Assembly: GCA_023055505.1 (NCBI GenBank)
Contig: JALIRH010000030.1
Location: 4,212,001-4,276,000, forward strand
Source: Callipepla californica brunnescens
Lineage: Eukaryota; Chordata; Aves; Galliformes; Odontophoridae
Direction of reading: 5' to 3'
Length of the DNA: 64,000 nucleotides
Part shown: piece by piece, positions 11,467-30,437 of the stretch
Layout: every line of letters begins with the position of its first letter
Position numbering within the stretch: the stretch's first letter is position 1
Program-made: the position numbers and the translations under genes
The notes under the pieces: model-generated
Databases searched by the model: none
Told to the model about the DNA's origin: nothing
The model's input: the letters and a program-made list of their open reading frames with translations, nothing else

Positions 11467-13667
11467 ATGCCACCACCACAAGGAAAACAACCTATTTTGG
11501 TATTGGAAACGCTCCAGTTCCTTCTGACTGCGCACTGCAGTCATAGCTCTGTAGGTACTCATATCCACTACAGAAGGATTTCCTTCCCCAAAGCACAGGG
11601 AAAGAAGGTACAGGGAGAGAGGAAAGAAAGTGATTTTTCCATCCCCTAATGCAGCTAGACATGGTGTGTGACAAAATATGGGGGGGTGAAATCATCAGTT
11701 AATTTTTAATAAATTTCAGTGAGTAAAAGTGGAAAACTGACCTCAATGTGTTTGTTTGTTAGTTTGCTTTATCTAGGAAGGCAAAATCAGCCTTTCTGAG
11801 AACACAGTGATATGAGATGAAAATAGACAATAGTGAGAACGCTTCTTGGGGAAATCTGAAAGGGGAGGGGAAACACATGTGCAGTGCCATAGGATAGGAA
11901 TTAATTGGATGCAGTTGAAAAATAAATCATCATTCCAGCTCTTGGTTGTGCTGCTATCTCATGTTGCTGGGGATTCTTAAGCCTCCCAGCTGCTTGCTTC
12001 TTCCCCACGCATTTTCCTCGGAGCTGTGTGTTCCTCCAACCCCCAGGGCCCTGCTCTACCTCTCCTGCACCACACCAGGCCCCTGCTCCCTGAGATGGAG
12101 GAAGCAGCGCTCCTCCATACTGCAAGCATCATCTCCTTGTGGTTCTCAGGGAGTGCTTAGGGATCCTACAAAGAAACTCACAGCTCTTGAGGACATGGGC
12201 AGGCTCCTGCCGGCTTCACCAGCTCACCGAAGTCAACCTCCACTTCCTGCAAACTGCAGTCCAAGCACTGCAGCTTGAGAAGAGCCCAGCAAATGTGATG
12301 GCCCTTCTGCGCGAGTTCTTCCAGATGATTTCCAAGGTCACATCAAAGACCTTCAAGCTCAGAAAAGAGGCAAGCATGCACTGGAGAGCACTCTGAAACT
12401 TCTGTGCTGCGGGGATAAGCTGCTTGTGCACCCTGTGGCTTTGCACTGCCTTCTGCTCCCACCACCTCCTGAGACATGGGATGCTGCACTTGGGAGAAAG
12501 AAGCTCAGCTTTTATTAGATCTAGTGGAGCCAAGCAAAGCTTGGTGTCTCACAGCTGCTTTGATCTCCTGTGAAATCTTTTGGGAAGAGGAGTAGAGGCA
12601 ATGTGCAATTCTGTGAAAAAGGATGACATTGCTTGTGTGAAAGAAATGCCTCCCTGTGTTGCAAACAGTGGACTGGAGTCAGCATGAAAATCAAACTTCC
12701 TTGTACCATTCCTCAATCCACAAGTGGTCTTTTATTTTTAGAACAAAAAGCAAGATACATTGAGATTTGCTCCAGAACAACTCTCCTACTTTATTCACCC
12801 CCTTCCCCTTCAACTACAGGTTATTTTCAGAACAATTCCACGAGCCACGTTACTGCTTTCCTGACACTTGTATTTCATGCATCAGTGCACTCAGAAACTT
12901 CTGAGAGCAGCACATGCACACAGACACACAGAACATCCGTACACAGCTGATTTTCCTTAGGAGATGGCATCCAAAAGCTGCTTGCAGGAAGAGCAGAGGA
13001 GAAAAGAAGGCATGGTGAAAGAATATCTTTTGTTCGGAAGGAAAGGCCATCAGAATCTTCTGGAGAAAGTCATTTCTGCAGAGGTAACTAGTGAAGCCAT
13101 CTCCTTTGAGATCTCCTTTGAGGTGATCCGAAACTCCGGGGATAATTCCCTTCTGCAGAGGGTTCCAGCAAACCAATCTCCTTTGCAAACTCTTCCTTTG
13201 GGGGGAGAAGCATCTGGGTCTCCCTCATGCTGAGTTCTCCAGCATTCTCAAGGTCTCAGTACTGGGGGTTTTCCGATGAGAAATGAGAAGTCAGCCCTGA
13301 GAGAAATTCTTCCTGCAGCACAGACGCTTGCAGGGCATTCCCCTCACGAGCACTGGGCAATATTCAACGTGGACAGAGCTCTGGATGAAGCTCTTCCTGC
13401 GGTGCTGGCATTTCTGTGGTCCCTGCCCTGAGTGGATCCCTTTCTACATGATCCGGGTTCGAGCAGTGGTTGGAGCTCATCTCGCGCTTGGGACAAGGGA
13501 ACTGTGTGGTTCATCACCACACACAGCCACAGTGGGTAACCAGGCTGTGGCTCTGGTTGAAGCTATTCCATGTCTGGGGCATTGCAGGCTCTGTCTGCAG
13601 TGTGCATGTGCTGGTAGGAAACGTGACTGGAACTGCTTCTGAAGGTTCTCATATTCAGAAGGTGCTT
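11467..13667 (-). other. 3' UTR and flank of KZFP copy B
   Basis: Inverted match to the E flank (57,728-59,854) over its whole length, and to the A, C and D flanks in its gene-proximal part. It has a candidate polyadenylation signal on the minus strand (TTTATT at 12,790-12,795 on plus). Unlike A, C and D it lacks the CR1 insertion, so it shows the empty site. A plus-strand frame at 12,139-12,396 (antisense to the gene) is discussed in the findings. Confidence 0.7.
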
Positions 13668-17980
<4,313 letters not shown>

Positions 17981-18675
17981 TTAAAGCCTACAGGAATCCA
18001 CGCGTGCAGAGCTGCGCAGCAAGGTCCTCTCGTGCGGTCCAGAGGGAGAACTGCAGTCCCAGCTGCGCTGTATCACAGAGGTACAAGCGGGCAGCAGAGC
18101 ACGCTGACCTCCTGTGCTCACTTCCTCCCTGTCCCAGCTCCAAGCCCTTCGTGTGCCCCTCTCTGCCCAACCCGGGCTGCAACACGCCTGCAAAGTGTTC
18201 CTGCTGTCGTTGCAGCCCACCTGGCCCAGCAAAGCTGCCGTGCTGGGCAGCACATGGAGCCAGGACCAGGGTCCCACCCGGTGCTGCTGGCAGCGTGTGC
18301 TCCTCTGCACGAACCACGAAGGGCACCTACCTTGGGTGCAGAGCAGGCTGCTCCCAGCTCTGTTGCAGGCAACCGGGCTCCTTGGAGTCGCGCAGAGCAC
18401 AGGATGCCGAGTGCCCTCAGCCCGGAGCTGGCCGCAGGACGGCCTTGGTGCACCTCCTGCCACCGCGGTGCTGCCCGGATGGCTTCCAGCCAGGCTCTGG
18501 CTGCTTCAGCACAGGCTCAGGTGCCACAGCGAGCACGCCCCGAGCCGGCTGCCAGGCCTCGGGCACTTTCACTGCTCATTCTCTGCTCACATCTGCTCCC
18601 GGGGGACAGGAGGAGGGGAGGGAGGGAGGGGGCAGTTAAAGAAGGGTGGGGGCTGAGTTTTGTTATGCTAATGAA
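17981..18675 (-). promoter_or_regulatory. Copy B GC-rich promoter / first exon block
   Basis: A GC-rich, CpG-containing block present six times in the window (B, C, D, E, F complete; G truncated). On the gene strand it contains a good donor, CCCAAG|GTAGGT, with the exon ending at 18,331. No TATA box is evident. Because of its composition it is open in several frames on both strands (for example 18,032-18,823 plus). These frames are not conserved in start or end and are not counted as genes. The transcription start is unknown. Confidence 0.6.
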
Positions 18676-20423
18676 GCAAAAGCAAGAATTCAAGCAAGAA
18701 TGTCCTTATCTGCAGAGGTCTAGGAAACCCAATATCCCAGTGTTATCATTGGAAGCCTCTGGGGCTGGAGAGGAGACTGAAATTTATTTTTTTTGTATTT
18801 ACCAGGGGCACCAGAGTCCTTAATTAGTTGAGACTGGTTGGAGCAATTAGAGGAAAGAATAAAATTGTAGAAATGGGGTCTTTCGTAGATAGGACAGGTG
18901 TGTGGAAGACCAGAGAGTGCTGAGCCAGTTTTGGAAAAATAAATAAGGAGAGTGAGGCTTGGGAAAGGCAAAGGCCAAGGAAGGCACAGGAGGGAACGGA
19001 GAGGAAATGGAGAAAGCAAAGGCAAGAAAGGACAAGGGGTAGAGACAGGAAATAATTGGTGTTGATCACAGTGCAGGGAACTGAAAGAAGGATGATAAAA
19101 AAAAAAAGAGCCACCCAGGGAGGGAGGGGGTGACACACCAAAGAGAGAGGAAAAAAATGACACGCTTGGCACCCTCATAGTACTACTCACAGCCATGTTC
19201 ACAGACAACATCACAATGCCGACAACCGTAACACAACACAGTTCCCAATAACCCTAGCTCTTCAGTTTCTCCTGGGGGTCTGGAATCTCTCAAGCACACC
19301 CTCACCACCTTACTTTCAGGAAAATGTGGAGCCTGGGGGGTCCTGAATCTCTCAAGTACTACTCAAACCCCAGTTCTCTTGGTGGTCTTCTCTCTAGAAC
19401 TCCCTCACCGTGTTATTTTTTGGGAAAAAAACCCGTTGCACACATGGGATATCTCCATAACTGCATGTGGGGTACTACTCGGGGATCCCCTCACCCTTAC
19501 TCTCCGTACGTGACAAGCTTCTGTCACGCTTTCGTAGGGGCAGTAAAAAGGAATGCATTGCTGCAATGCAGGGAACATGCAGCTGGTCCCGATGGAGCCT
19601 GGATTGGGGGGAGCTCCCTGAGAATCACTCAGTGTGATGTTAGAAAGCAGCATCCCTTTATTCCTCACGGTGCGCACTGGGCGTCTTGACAAGCAAGCGC
19701 ACCCTCGCAGAGTTCAGGTTCTGCATTTGAACAGTTCAGACATACATCTGCTGTACGCTGGCATACATAGCCCTTCTTTTTCAAGGTCTCACAGGTATGT
19801 GCTAATGTCCCTTTGGGCATGCTCAGTGGTATTCAGGGTCGAGTGCCCACCGACTTCTTCCCTTTTTCAACCATCAGCTTCATCCCTGAAACCTCTGACT
19901 CACTTGCATCCACTTTTTCCCAGTTTGGAAGATTCCCATTGATTATGAGACCACAGCGCACAGCTTTTAAAACCAAAGGATGTGGAAACTGATCTAAATG
20001 TGGTGGCATGTTTTGAGGCAAAAAAGTATTCTATTGTGACTCCAGTGCTTCTTGTGAGGCAAAACCATTGAGGCAGAAAATAAAATTCAGTTATGTTCCC
20101 AGTGCAGAATTACTGAGGGAAAACAAGACTGTTCACCCACAAAAGCTGAAATGGAAAGCTTTACAAGTAGCACATATGCATTCTTTTTGCAATACTAATA
20201 TATCGGTTCTTAAACTAATGTATTAATCCCTATTGCTAAGAAAACCAACGTATATCACCTGTACACAAACTCCCAAGTACCCTGAGAGCAGTTCCTTCTG
20301 GGGGGGGCCCTAAATTCTCTAAATATACACCAGTGAACATCAGAGCAGGCCGTCTAACAGCAGTGTGCTTAAGCATGCTCACGCCTTCAAAAGAAGACCT
20401 AACAGAGAAACCAGGAGAAGTGG
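18676..20423. other. B/C divergent spacer
   Basis: This lies between the two divergent first exons. The left part (to about 19,320) matches 41.1-42.4 kb and 51.9-52.6 kb: a purine-rich block and a block around CCCAGGAGAAAC. The right part (19,330-20,420) matches 46.7-47.7 kb inverted. A sub-block around 19,640-19,860 (mirrored at 47,254-47,463) has a retroviral LTR-like look but no clear ends. The small ORF seen at C and G is missing on the B side: only ATGAAG remains at 18,669-18,674 before the sequence switches to spacer. No gene is recognised. Confidence 0.5.
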
Positions 20424-20624
20424 TTAGGACAAGAACTCAACCAGCTGCAGGGAGATGCTGTCCTCTAGAGCAGGGCAGTGGGCGACTGCTTCTTGCTGAG
20501 ACATGCTGACGGCTGAGAGGAGTAAAAGGAATGCAAGGACAAGAACGTAGGAATACCTGAGGACACCGAGGTGCAAATGTCCCCAGCAAAGGTTGCAAAG
20601 ACACAACAGAAAGCAATGCTTCAT
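20424..20624 (-). CDS. Small hydrophobic ORF divergent from copy C, 66 aa
   Basis: ATG at 20,624-20,622, stop at 20,426-20,424. The N-terminal half is Cys-rich and hydrophobic (MKHCFL), followed by a strong hydrophobic run (YVLVLAFLLLLSAVS) that could be a membrane or signal segment, then a polar tail ending QLVEFLS. The same 66-codon frame is intact at 46,475-46,675. Copies at D, F and E stop after 33 codons. It lies immediately on the outer side of the GC block, pointing away from the KZFP, so it would use the same promoter region in the other direction. I recognise no family. It could be non-coding. Confidence 0.3.
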   Translation of the reverse strand: MKHCFLLCLCNLCWGHLHLGVLRYSYVLVLAFLLLLSAVSMSQQEAVAHCPALEDSISLQLVEFLS

Positions 20625-21312
20625 TAGCATAACAAAACTCAATCCCCACCCTTCTTTAACTGCCCCCTCCCTCCCTCCCTTCCCTCCTCCTGTCCCCCGG
20701 GAGCAGATGTGAGCTGAGAATGAGCAGTGAAAGTGCCCGAGGCCTGGCAGCCGGCTCGGGGCGTGCTCGCTGTGGCACCTGAGCCTGTGCTGAAGCAGCC
20801 AGAGCCTGGCTGGAAGCCATCCGGGCAGCACCGCGGTGGCAGGAGGTGCACCAAGGCCGTCCTGCGGCCAGCTCCGGGCTGAGGGCACTCGGCATCCTGT
20901 GCTCTGCGCGACTCCAAGGAGCCCGGTTGCCTGCAACAGAGCTGGGAGCAGCCTGCTCTGCACCCAAGGTAGGTGCCCTTCGTGGTTCGTGCAGAGGAGC
21001 ACACGCTGCCAGCAGCACCGGGTGGGACCCTGGTCCCGGCTCCATGTGCTGCCCGGCACGGCGGCTTTGCTGGGCCAGGTGGGCTGCAACAACAGCAGGA
21101 ACACTTTGCAGGCGTGTTGCAGCCCGGGTTGGGCAGAAAGGGGCACACGAAGGGCTTGGAGCTGGGACAGGGAGGAAGTGAGCACAGGAGGTCAGCGTGC
21201 TCTGCTGCCCGCTTGTACCTCTGTGATACAGCGCAGCTGGGACTGCAGTTCTCCCTCTGGACCGCACGAGAGGACCTTGCTGCGCAGCTCTGCACGCGTG
21301 GATTCCTGTAAG
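20625..21312 (+). promoter_or_regulatory. Copy C GC-rich promoter / first exon block
   Basis: Mirror of the B block. A pyrimidine-rich CCCTCCCTCCC stretch at about 20,665-20,700 is followed by the GC-rich body. The donor CCCAAG|GTAGGT ends exon 1 at 20,968. The left boundary is marked by CATTAGCATAACAAAA, an octamer-like element also seen (as ATGCTAAT) at B and in altered form elsewhere. The long frames across the block (for example 20,836-21,348) run through the donor and are attributed to base composition. Confidence 0.6.
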
Positions 21313-24993
<3,681 letters not shown>

Positions 24994-26721
24994 AAGCACC
25001 TTCTGAATATGAGAACCTTCAGAAGCAGTTCCAGCCACGTTTCCTACCAGCACATGCACAGTACAGACAGAGCCTGCAATGCCCCAGACATGGAATAGCT
25101 TCAACCAGAGCCACAGCCTGGTTACCCACTGTGGCTGTGTGTGGTGATGAACCACACAGTTCCCTTGCACAAAATGCAGGAAGAGCTCCAATCACTGCAC
25201 CAACCTGATCGAGTAGAAAGGGATCCACTCAGGGCAGGGGCCACAGAAATGCCAATACTGCAGGAAGAGCTTCATCCAGAGCTCTGTCCACACTGAATGT
25301 TGCCCAGTGCTCGTGAGGGGAATGCCCTGCAAGCGTCTGTGCTGCAGGAAGAATTTCTCTCAGGGCTGACTTCTCATTTCTCATGGGAATGCTCCATTTG
25401 CAGGAAGAGTTTACAAGGGAGATGGCTTTGCTGGAACCCTCTACAGAAGGGAATTATCCCAGGAGTTTTAGATCACCTTTCCTTGCTAAGGAAATATATT
25501 CTCTCACCATATCTGCTTCTCTCCTCTCCTCTTCCTGCAGTCAGAATTTTGAAACCATCTTCAAAGGAACATCAGCTGTGTCTGGTTTCTCTGTGTGTCT
25601 GTGTGCATGTTCTGCTCTTAAAAGTTTCTGAGTGCACTGAGGAATGAAATACAAGGGTCAGGAGAGCAGTAACGTGGCTCGTGGAAGTTTTCTGAAAATA
25701 ACCTGTATTTGAAGGGGAAGGGGGTGAATAAAGTAGGAGAGTTGTTCTGGAGCTTTTGTCACTGTAGTCTTGCTTTTTGTTCTAAAAATAAAAGACCACT
25801 TGTGGATTGAGGAATGGTACAAGGAAGTTCGATTTTGCTGATGTCTCCAGTCCACTGCTTTCATCACAGGGAGGCATTTCTTTCACACAAGCAATGTCAT
25901 CCTTTCTCACAGTGCTGCACACTGCTTCTACTCCTCTTCCAAAAAAGTTTATTCAGGAGCTTAAAGCAACTGTGAGACACCAAGCTTTGCTAGGCTCCAC
26001 TAGATCTAATAAAAGTGGAGCTTGTTTCTCCTAAGTGCAGCATCCCATGTCTCAGGAGGTGGTGGGAGCAGAAGGCAGTGCAAAGCCACAGGGTGCACAA
26101 GCAGCTTATCCCCTCAGCACAGAGGTTTCAGAGTGCTCTCCAGTGCATGCTTGCCTCTTTTCTGAGCTTGAAGGTCTTTGCTTTGACCTTGGGAAAGTGT
26201 CCACAAGACCTCCTGAAGAACGGCCACCACATATATGCCTGGCTCAGCTCAAGCTCCTGAGGTCAGTTTGCAGGAAGTGGAGGTTGATTTTGGTGAGCTA
26301 GTGAAGCCAGCAGGAGCTTACCCATGTCCTCTGGAGCTGTGAGTTTCTCTGTAGGATCCCTGAGCACTCCCTTCAAACCTCAAGGAGACGATTCTTGCAG
26401 TACTGCAAAGCGCTGCTTCCTCCATCTCAGGGAGCAGAGGCCTGGTGTGGTGTAGGAGAGGTAAAGCAGAGCCCTGGGGGTTGGAGGAACACAAAGCAGC
26501 AAGGGAAATTTGTGGGGAAGAAGCAAGCAGCTGGGAGGCTTAAGAATCCCCAGCAACAGGAAACAGTTGCTGAGGCAAGAGGTGGGATGATTTACATTTC
26601 AGCTGCATTCAATTAATTCCTGACCTACAGCATTGCTCATGTGTTTCCCCATTCCTTTCAGGATTCCCCAGGAAGTGTTCTGACTACTTGGTGTTTTCAT
26701 CATTTTGTGCCATTATTTCTT
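24994..26721 (+). other. 3' UTR and flank of KZFP copy C
   Basis: Candidate polyadenylation signal AATAAA at 25,727-25,732. The stretch is collinear with the copy A flank and inverted to D. No coding exon recognised. Confidence 0.7.
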
Positions 26722-27596
26722 CCCAGGTGCAGGACTCTACACTTGCTCTTGTTGAACCTCACCACATTCCACTCTGCCCAACTCCGCACTCTGTCCAAGC
26801 CTTACAGAATGGTGGCACAGCTTTCTGCTATGGCAGCCACTCCTCCCAGCTTTGTACTTTCTGACGGTGCCCTCTGTGCCTATATGCAGGTCACTGATGA
26901 AGATGCTGAATAAGAGCAGGCGCAGCACCAACCTCTAAGGAACACCACCAGCTACACGCCTCCAACTAGACTCTGCCCCGCTGATGACAACCGTCTGAGC
27001 TCTGCCACTCAGCCAGTTCTCAATCTACCTCACTCTCTATTCATCTATCCCATGCTTCCTGGGGCCTCATTACAAGGATGCTGTGGGAGACCGTGTGAAA
27101 AGCCTTTGCTAAAGTCCAGGGACACAGCATCCACTGCTCTCCCCCCATCTGCTCAGACCACTGAAAACTTGGTAGAAATTCACCACGATGGTCAAGCATG
27201 ATTTCCCCTTGGGGATACCGTGCTGACCACTCCTGATGACCTTCTTCTCTTCCAATTGCTTGGAGATGACATCCAGAACAAGTTGTTCCTTCACCTTTCC
27301 AGGGATGGAGGTGAGGCTGACCAGCCTGTATTTTCATGGCTTGTCCTTCCTGCCCATTTTGAAGACTGGTGTTACACTGGCTATCCTCCAGTCTCCAAGC
27401 ACCTCTCCCATTCTCCAAGATCTTTCAAACATAAGACAGCGTGGTTTTATAGTCACTCCTGCCAGCTCCCCCGGCACTTTTGAGTAAAACCTGTAGGGGC
27501 CCACTGATTCATGTGTATTGACTTTTTCCCTGCCAATCTCTGACCAACCGTAAACTTTTGTTGTCTCAAAGCTTGCTTCATGAGGCCTTCCTGGCT
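26722..27596 (-). mobile_element. CR1 LINE fragment in copy C flank
   Basis: Minus-strand CR1 with RT-derived pieces (for example 27,109-27,294 with ISKQLEEKK and QHGIPKGKSC) and several stops. The insertion point is the same as in A and D. Its right edge is cut by the provirus LTR at 27,597. Only about 360 bp of it reappear, inverted, on the other side of that provirus. Confidence 0.8.
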
Positions 27597-27938
27597 TGTA
27601 AAGCAAGCAAAGGCGGTGACAGAGCTTTTATTTGAGGTAGTGGCGCTACAGAAAGAGATGTTACAGATAAGGGGGAATGAACTCCCCCCTCCCGGTGACC
27701 GTTTAGGCTGAGGAACACAGCCGCCTCTCGTTGGAACGCTGGCGCTCCGGAAGGAAGAGAGCCAGAGGGGGGGGGGGCAACCCGCGCAGGCTCTGAGCGG
27801 ATCTGTGCTCCCGGAAGCACCTCCGGAAGCACCACCGAGAGGGAGAGAGCGAGAGGGCGGGTGGACCTGGGCTCCTCCACTCCGCTCACTCAGATGCTCA
27901 TTCACTGGTTCAGGCTGTGACCAGGCAATCCCACTACA
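27597..27938 (-). repeat. 3' LTR of family-2 provirus
   Basis: 342 bp. On the minus strand it runs TGTAGTGGGATTGCC to CTTGCTTTACA. By eye about 20 differences separate it from the 5' LTR at 33,300-33,644, so the insertion is not recent. It has a long G run and a GC-rich U3. Confidence 0.85.
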
Positions 27939-27955
27939 CTCCACCCCTTCACAGC
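27939..27955 (-). other. Polypurine tract of family-2 provirus
   Basis: The minus strand reads GTGAAGGGGTGGAG directly before the 3' LTR, the expected site of plus-strand priming. The same run precedes the 3' LTR at 51,257. Confidence 0.7.
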
Positions 27956-28805
27956 ATGAACCAGCAACTGAGCAGGTTGGGCATAATCTCCTGCTGTTCC
28001 GATGGCTCAAAATACCTAGTACATCGCGACGCATGTACAATACCCGCCGCAATATAGAATGTTAATGCACTGAAGGCCATTATTTGTAGTCCCTTCTTGT
28101 GGTGTTCTTGGGCCAGTACTTGATGTTCCTTCTGGAGTTGTTTCTTCTTTAAGGACCAGTAGGTTCACACTCGACAGTTGCCAAAAGTTCAGCAGTCCAC
28201 CACCGGATGTCATGATGTTTCCTCATGGTCACTGGAGCATGCTGGAGTGGTGTTGCTCCTGCTGGCTGTCCTCTGAACTTCATAACCTCAAGGGGAGTAA
28301 TAAAGATGTTTAACAGGTACAAGGAGGGGTAAGTCTGCCCTCCATGGTAAGATACAGGCCGTATTTCGGTCTTGAGTCAATACCTCTGCCTGTACTGGAG
28401 CATGGCCTGGCCTTCAATACCATACCCTTTGGCCTGATATCTGTGGTTGGATCTCTACATCAGGTACCAAGGGGGGAGTTCTAATTTGCCATAAGGACAT
28501 GATTTATGTCCTCTTTGCAATGAAAAAAGGAGTGTCAACTACAACCTCTGTTGGCCATGCACCGACCACAGGAGGGTTTACCGATCCCCCAACCTCTAAC
28601 AATCTCCCCCAAGGTGCAAAGAGACCACACAATTTTGGTCCTACTTGCACCTTCCAAGGCCATTTTACCTTGTGTTTCCCAGGCTCCAGGTCATCAGGGG
28701 CAGGGAGCAGAAGATTATTCATGGTGCTAACTTGTGGCTTAAGTGAGGTGTCTTTCCTAGTGATTTGTATCCTAAGTGGGGAGGCCCAAGTTGTCTGCAA
28801 CATTC
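27956..28805 (-). pseudogene. C-terminal pol extension, decayed, and 3' non-coding part
   Basis: The frame 28,803-28,504 (99 aa) continues pol after a frame change. It matches the first part of the longer open tail in the second provirus (50,412-50,927). The segment PWGRLL...GGSV..PPV resembles the middle of a trimeric dUTPase, a domain that follows integrase in ERVL-type elements, but the similarity is weak. No env signature (signal peptide, furin site, fusion peptide or transmembrane anchor) is seen before the polypurine tract. Confidence 0.5.
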
Positions 28806-30437
28806 TTAAAGCGCTGGGTCTGCCATCCGTCTCTCATTCAAGTCCCACAGGGTTGCATAAAGCCTCTTGGTCCACCCCTGCAAGGACTGTGAATCTGCCT
28901 TCAGAGCAGCCTTCAGGATTCCATTATACCTTTCTATTAAGCCTGCTCCTGTTGAATTATAGGGCAGGTGAAACCGCCTTTCAATGTTGTTTTCTTCAGC
29001 CCACTTTTGTACAGTTGTACCTGTGAAATGTGTACCTTGGTCACTCTCGATGACCTCAGGAGTCCCATATGATGCCATCAACCTAGTTAGAGCTTTAATG
29101 GTATAGGCTTGGTTTGCCTTCGCTACAAGATAGGCTTGCATCAGTCCACTTGCTGTGTCAACACAGGCTAGGGCATATCTGGCCCCCTCAGATCGAGGAA
29201 GGGGACCTATGTAATTGATATGCCATCGTTGTAAAGGGTTGTGTCCTCTAGCAAGATGGGCCGTTGTTTCTGGCAGAGGTCTTGGTCTCATTCGTGAGCA
29301 AGCGTCACAGTCCTGACATGCCTGGACAATATCCGGTAACTGTATGGGCAGCCCCCATGCTTTAGCTGCTGCCCACATGGTTTTCTGTCCTGCATGCCGT
29401 AATTTCCGATGCAACCAATGGGCAATATCTTTGGCTGATGTATTTCCTAGCCATCGAACTCGAGCCAGAGTGTCAGCTTCATCATTACCTGGCAACTGCA
29501 AGGGTTGATGTCCAGAAACGTGGTATGCTCGTACAGTCCTGTGCCTAACCACGTTCCATATATCAACCCACATATCTTTGCCCCAGATAAGTCGAGCGTG
29601 GATCGCCCAGTCCTGAGTGGCCCACTGTGCTATCCAGAGCGTGAGCCCTCGGTAGACTGCCCAGCTATCCGTGCAGACATTCAATGCGCCATCGCCCGCT
29701 TCTTGAGTTATCACCATCCACACAGCTAGTAGCTCAGCCCACTGGCTACTTTGTCCATCCCCTTCGTCGAACCATATTGTTTCAGTTGAGGGATGGTATG
29801 CGACAGCTCGCCACCTACTTGGGTTCCCTCTGCTGGATCCATCTGTGTACCAGGCATCTTCTGGAACAGGGTATTTCCCCTCCTGTACAGGACTCTTCTC
29901 TGGACGAGTGACGATTATTTCCTCAGGTGTTTCACTGTGATATGTTACTGGGCCAAGTATCTTCTGCAGTTCTTCCTTCAGTGGAGATGTTGGCAGGCGG
30001 CTTCTCTGACTGAGGTAGGCAACCCAGCGTGCCACTGTTTGTGATTGGGCCACCCCCCTCTTAGGGATGTGGATTAGATCTTTTAACCACCCCTGAATTG
30101 GCAAAGTTGTTTTAGCAATAACTTCTGCAGTTTGAGTTATCGGTTCTACTGCCTGCAGTGCAGAATAGGTAGCCAATAACTGCTTTTCAACCATGCTGTA
30201 TCTTTCTTCTGCTCCGTGCCAAACCTGTGACCAGAACCCAATGGGGGTCCGAACAGAACTCTGGCGCTGCCACAGACGCCAGCCAAACCCTTCTTGAGTT
30301 ACGTGCACATCTAGTTCGGCTGGAAGGGTTGGATCGAATACACCCAGTGCCTGGGCCTGTTTAACAGCTATTTTTGCCTGCTGGAAGGCATCTTGCTCCA
30401 TTTTACCCCAATCCCATTCTTGGCCTTTTTTTGTTTA
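28806..30437 (-). pseudogene. Family-2 pol: RNase H and integrase
   Basis: One long open frame (531 aa from the first Met) continuing the RT frame after a single in-frame TAA at 30,435-30,437. RNase H residues are seen in YTDGSS, QWAELLA, CTDSWAVY and GNDEAD. The integrase zinc site is HRKLRH with CQDCDAC. The core has ESDQGTHF and GLIERYNG, but the first catalytic Asp is replaced: WHINY here against WQVDY in the relative at 48.8 kb. As read it should be unable to integrate. It is ERVL-like in the order of domains and in having no env after it. Confidence 0.8.

Noticed and set aside
18004..18823. Long open frames (up to 263 codons) on both strands of the GC-rich blocks
   Set aside because: Several frames are open at once, ends vary between copies, and they run through a strong conserved donor. 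Composition explains them better than coding.
19640..19860. Possible solo LTR in the B/C spacer (mirrored at 47,254-47,463)
   Set aside because: AT/GC pattern and length are suggestive, but no TG...CA ends or flanking duplication could be defined, so it is mentioned only within the spacer.
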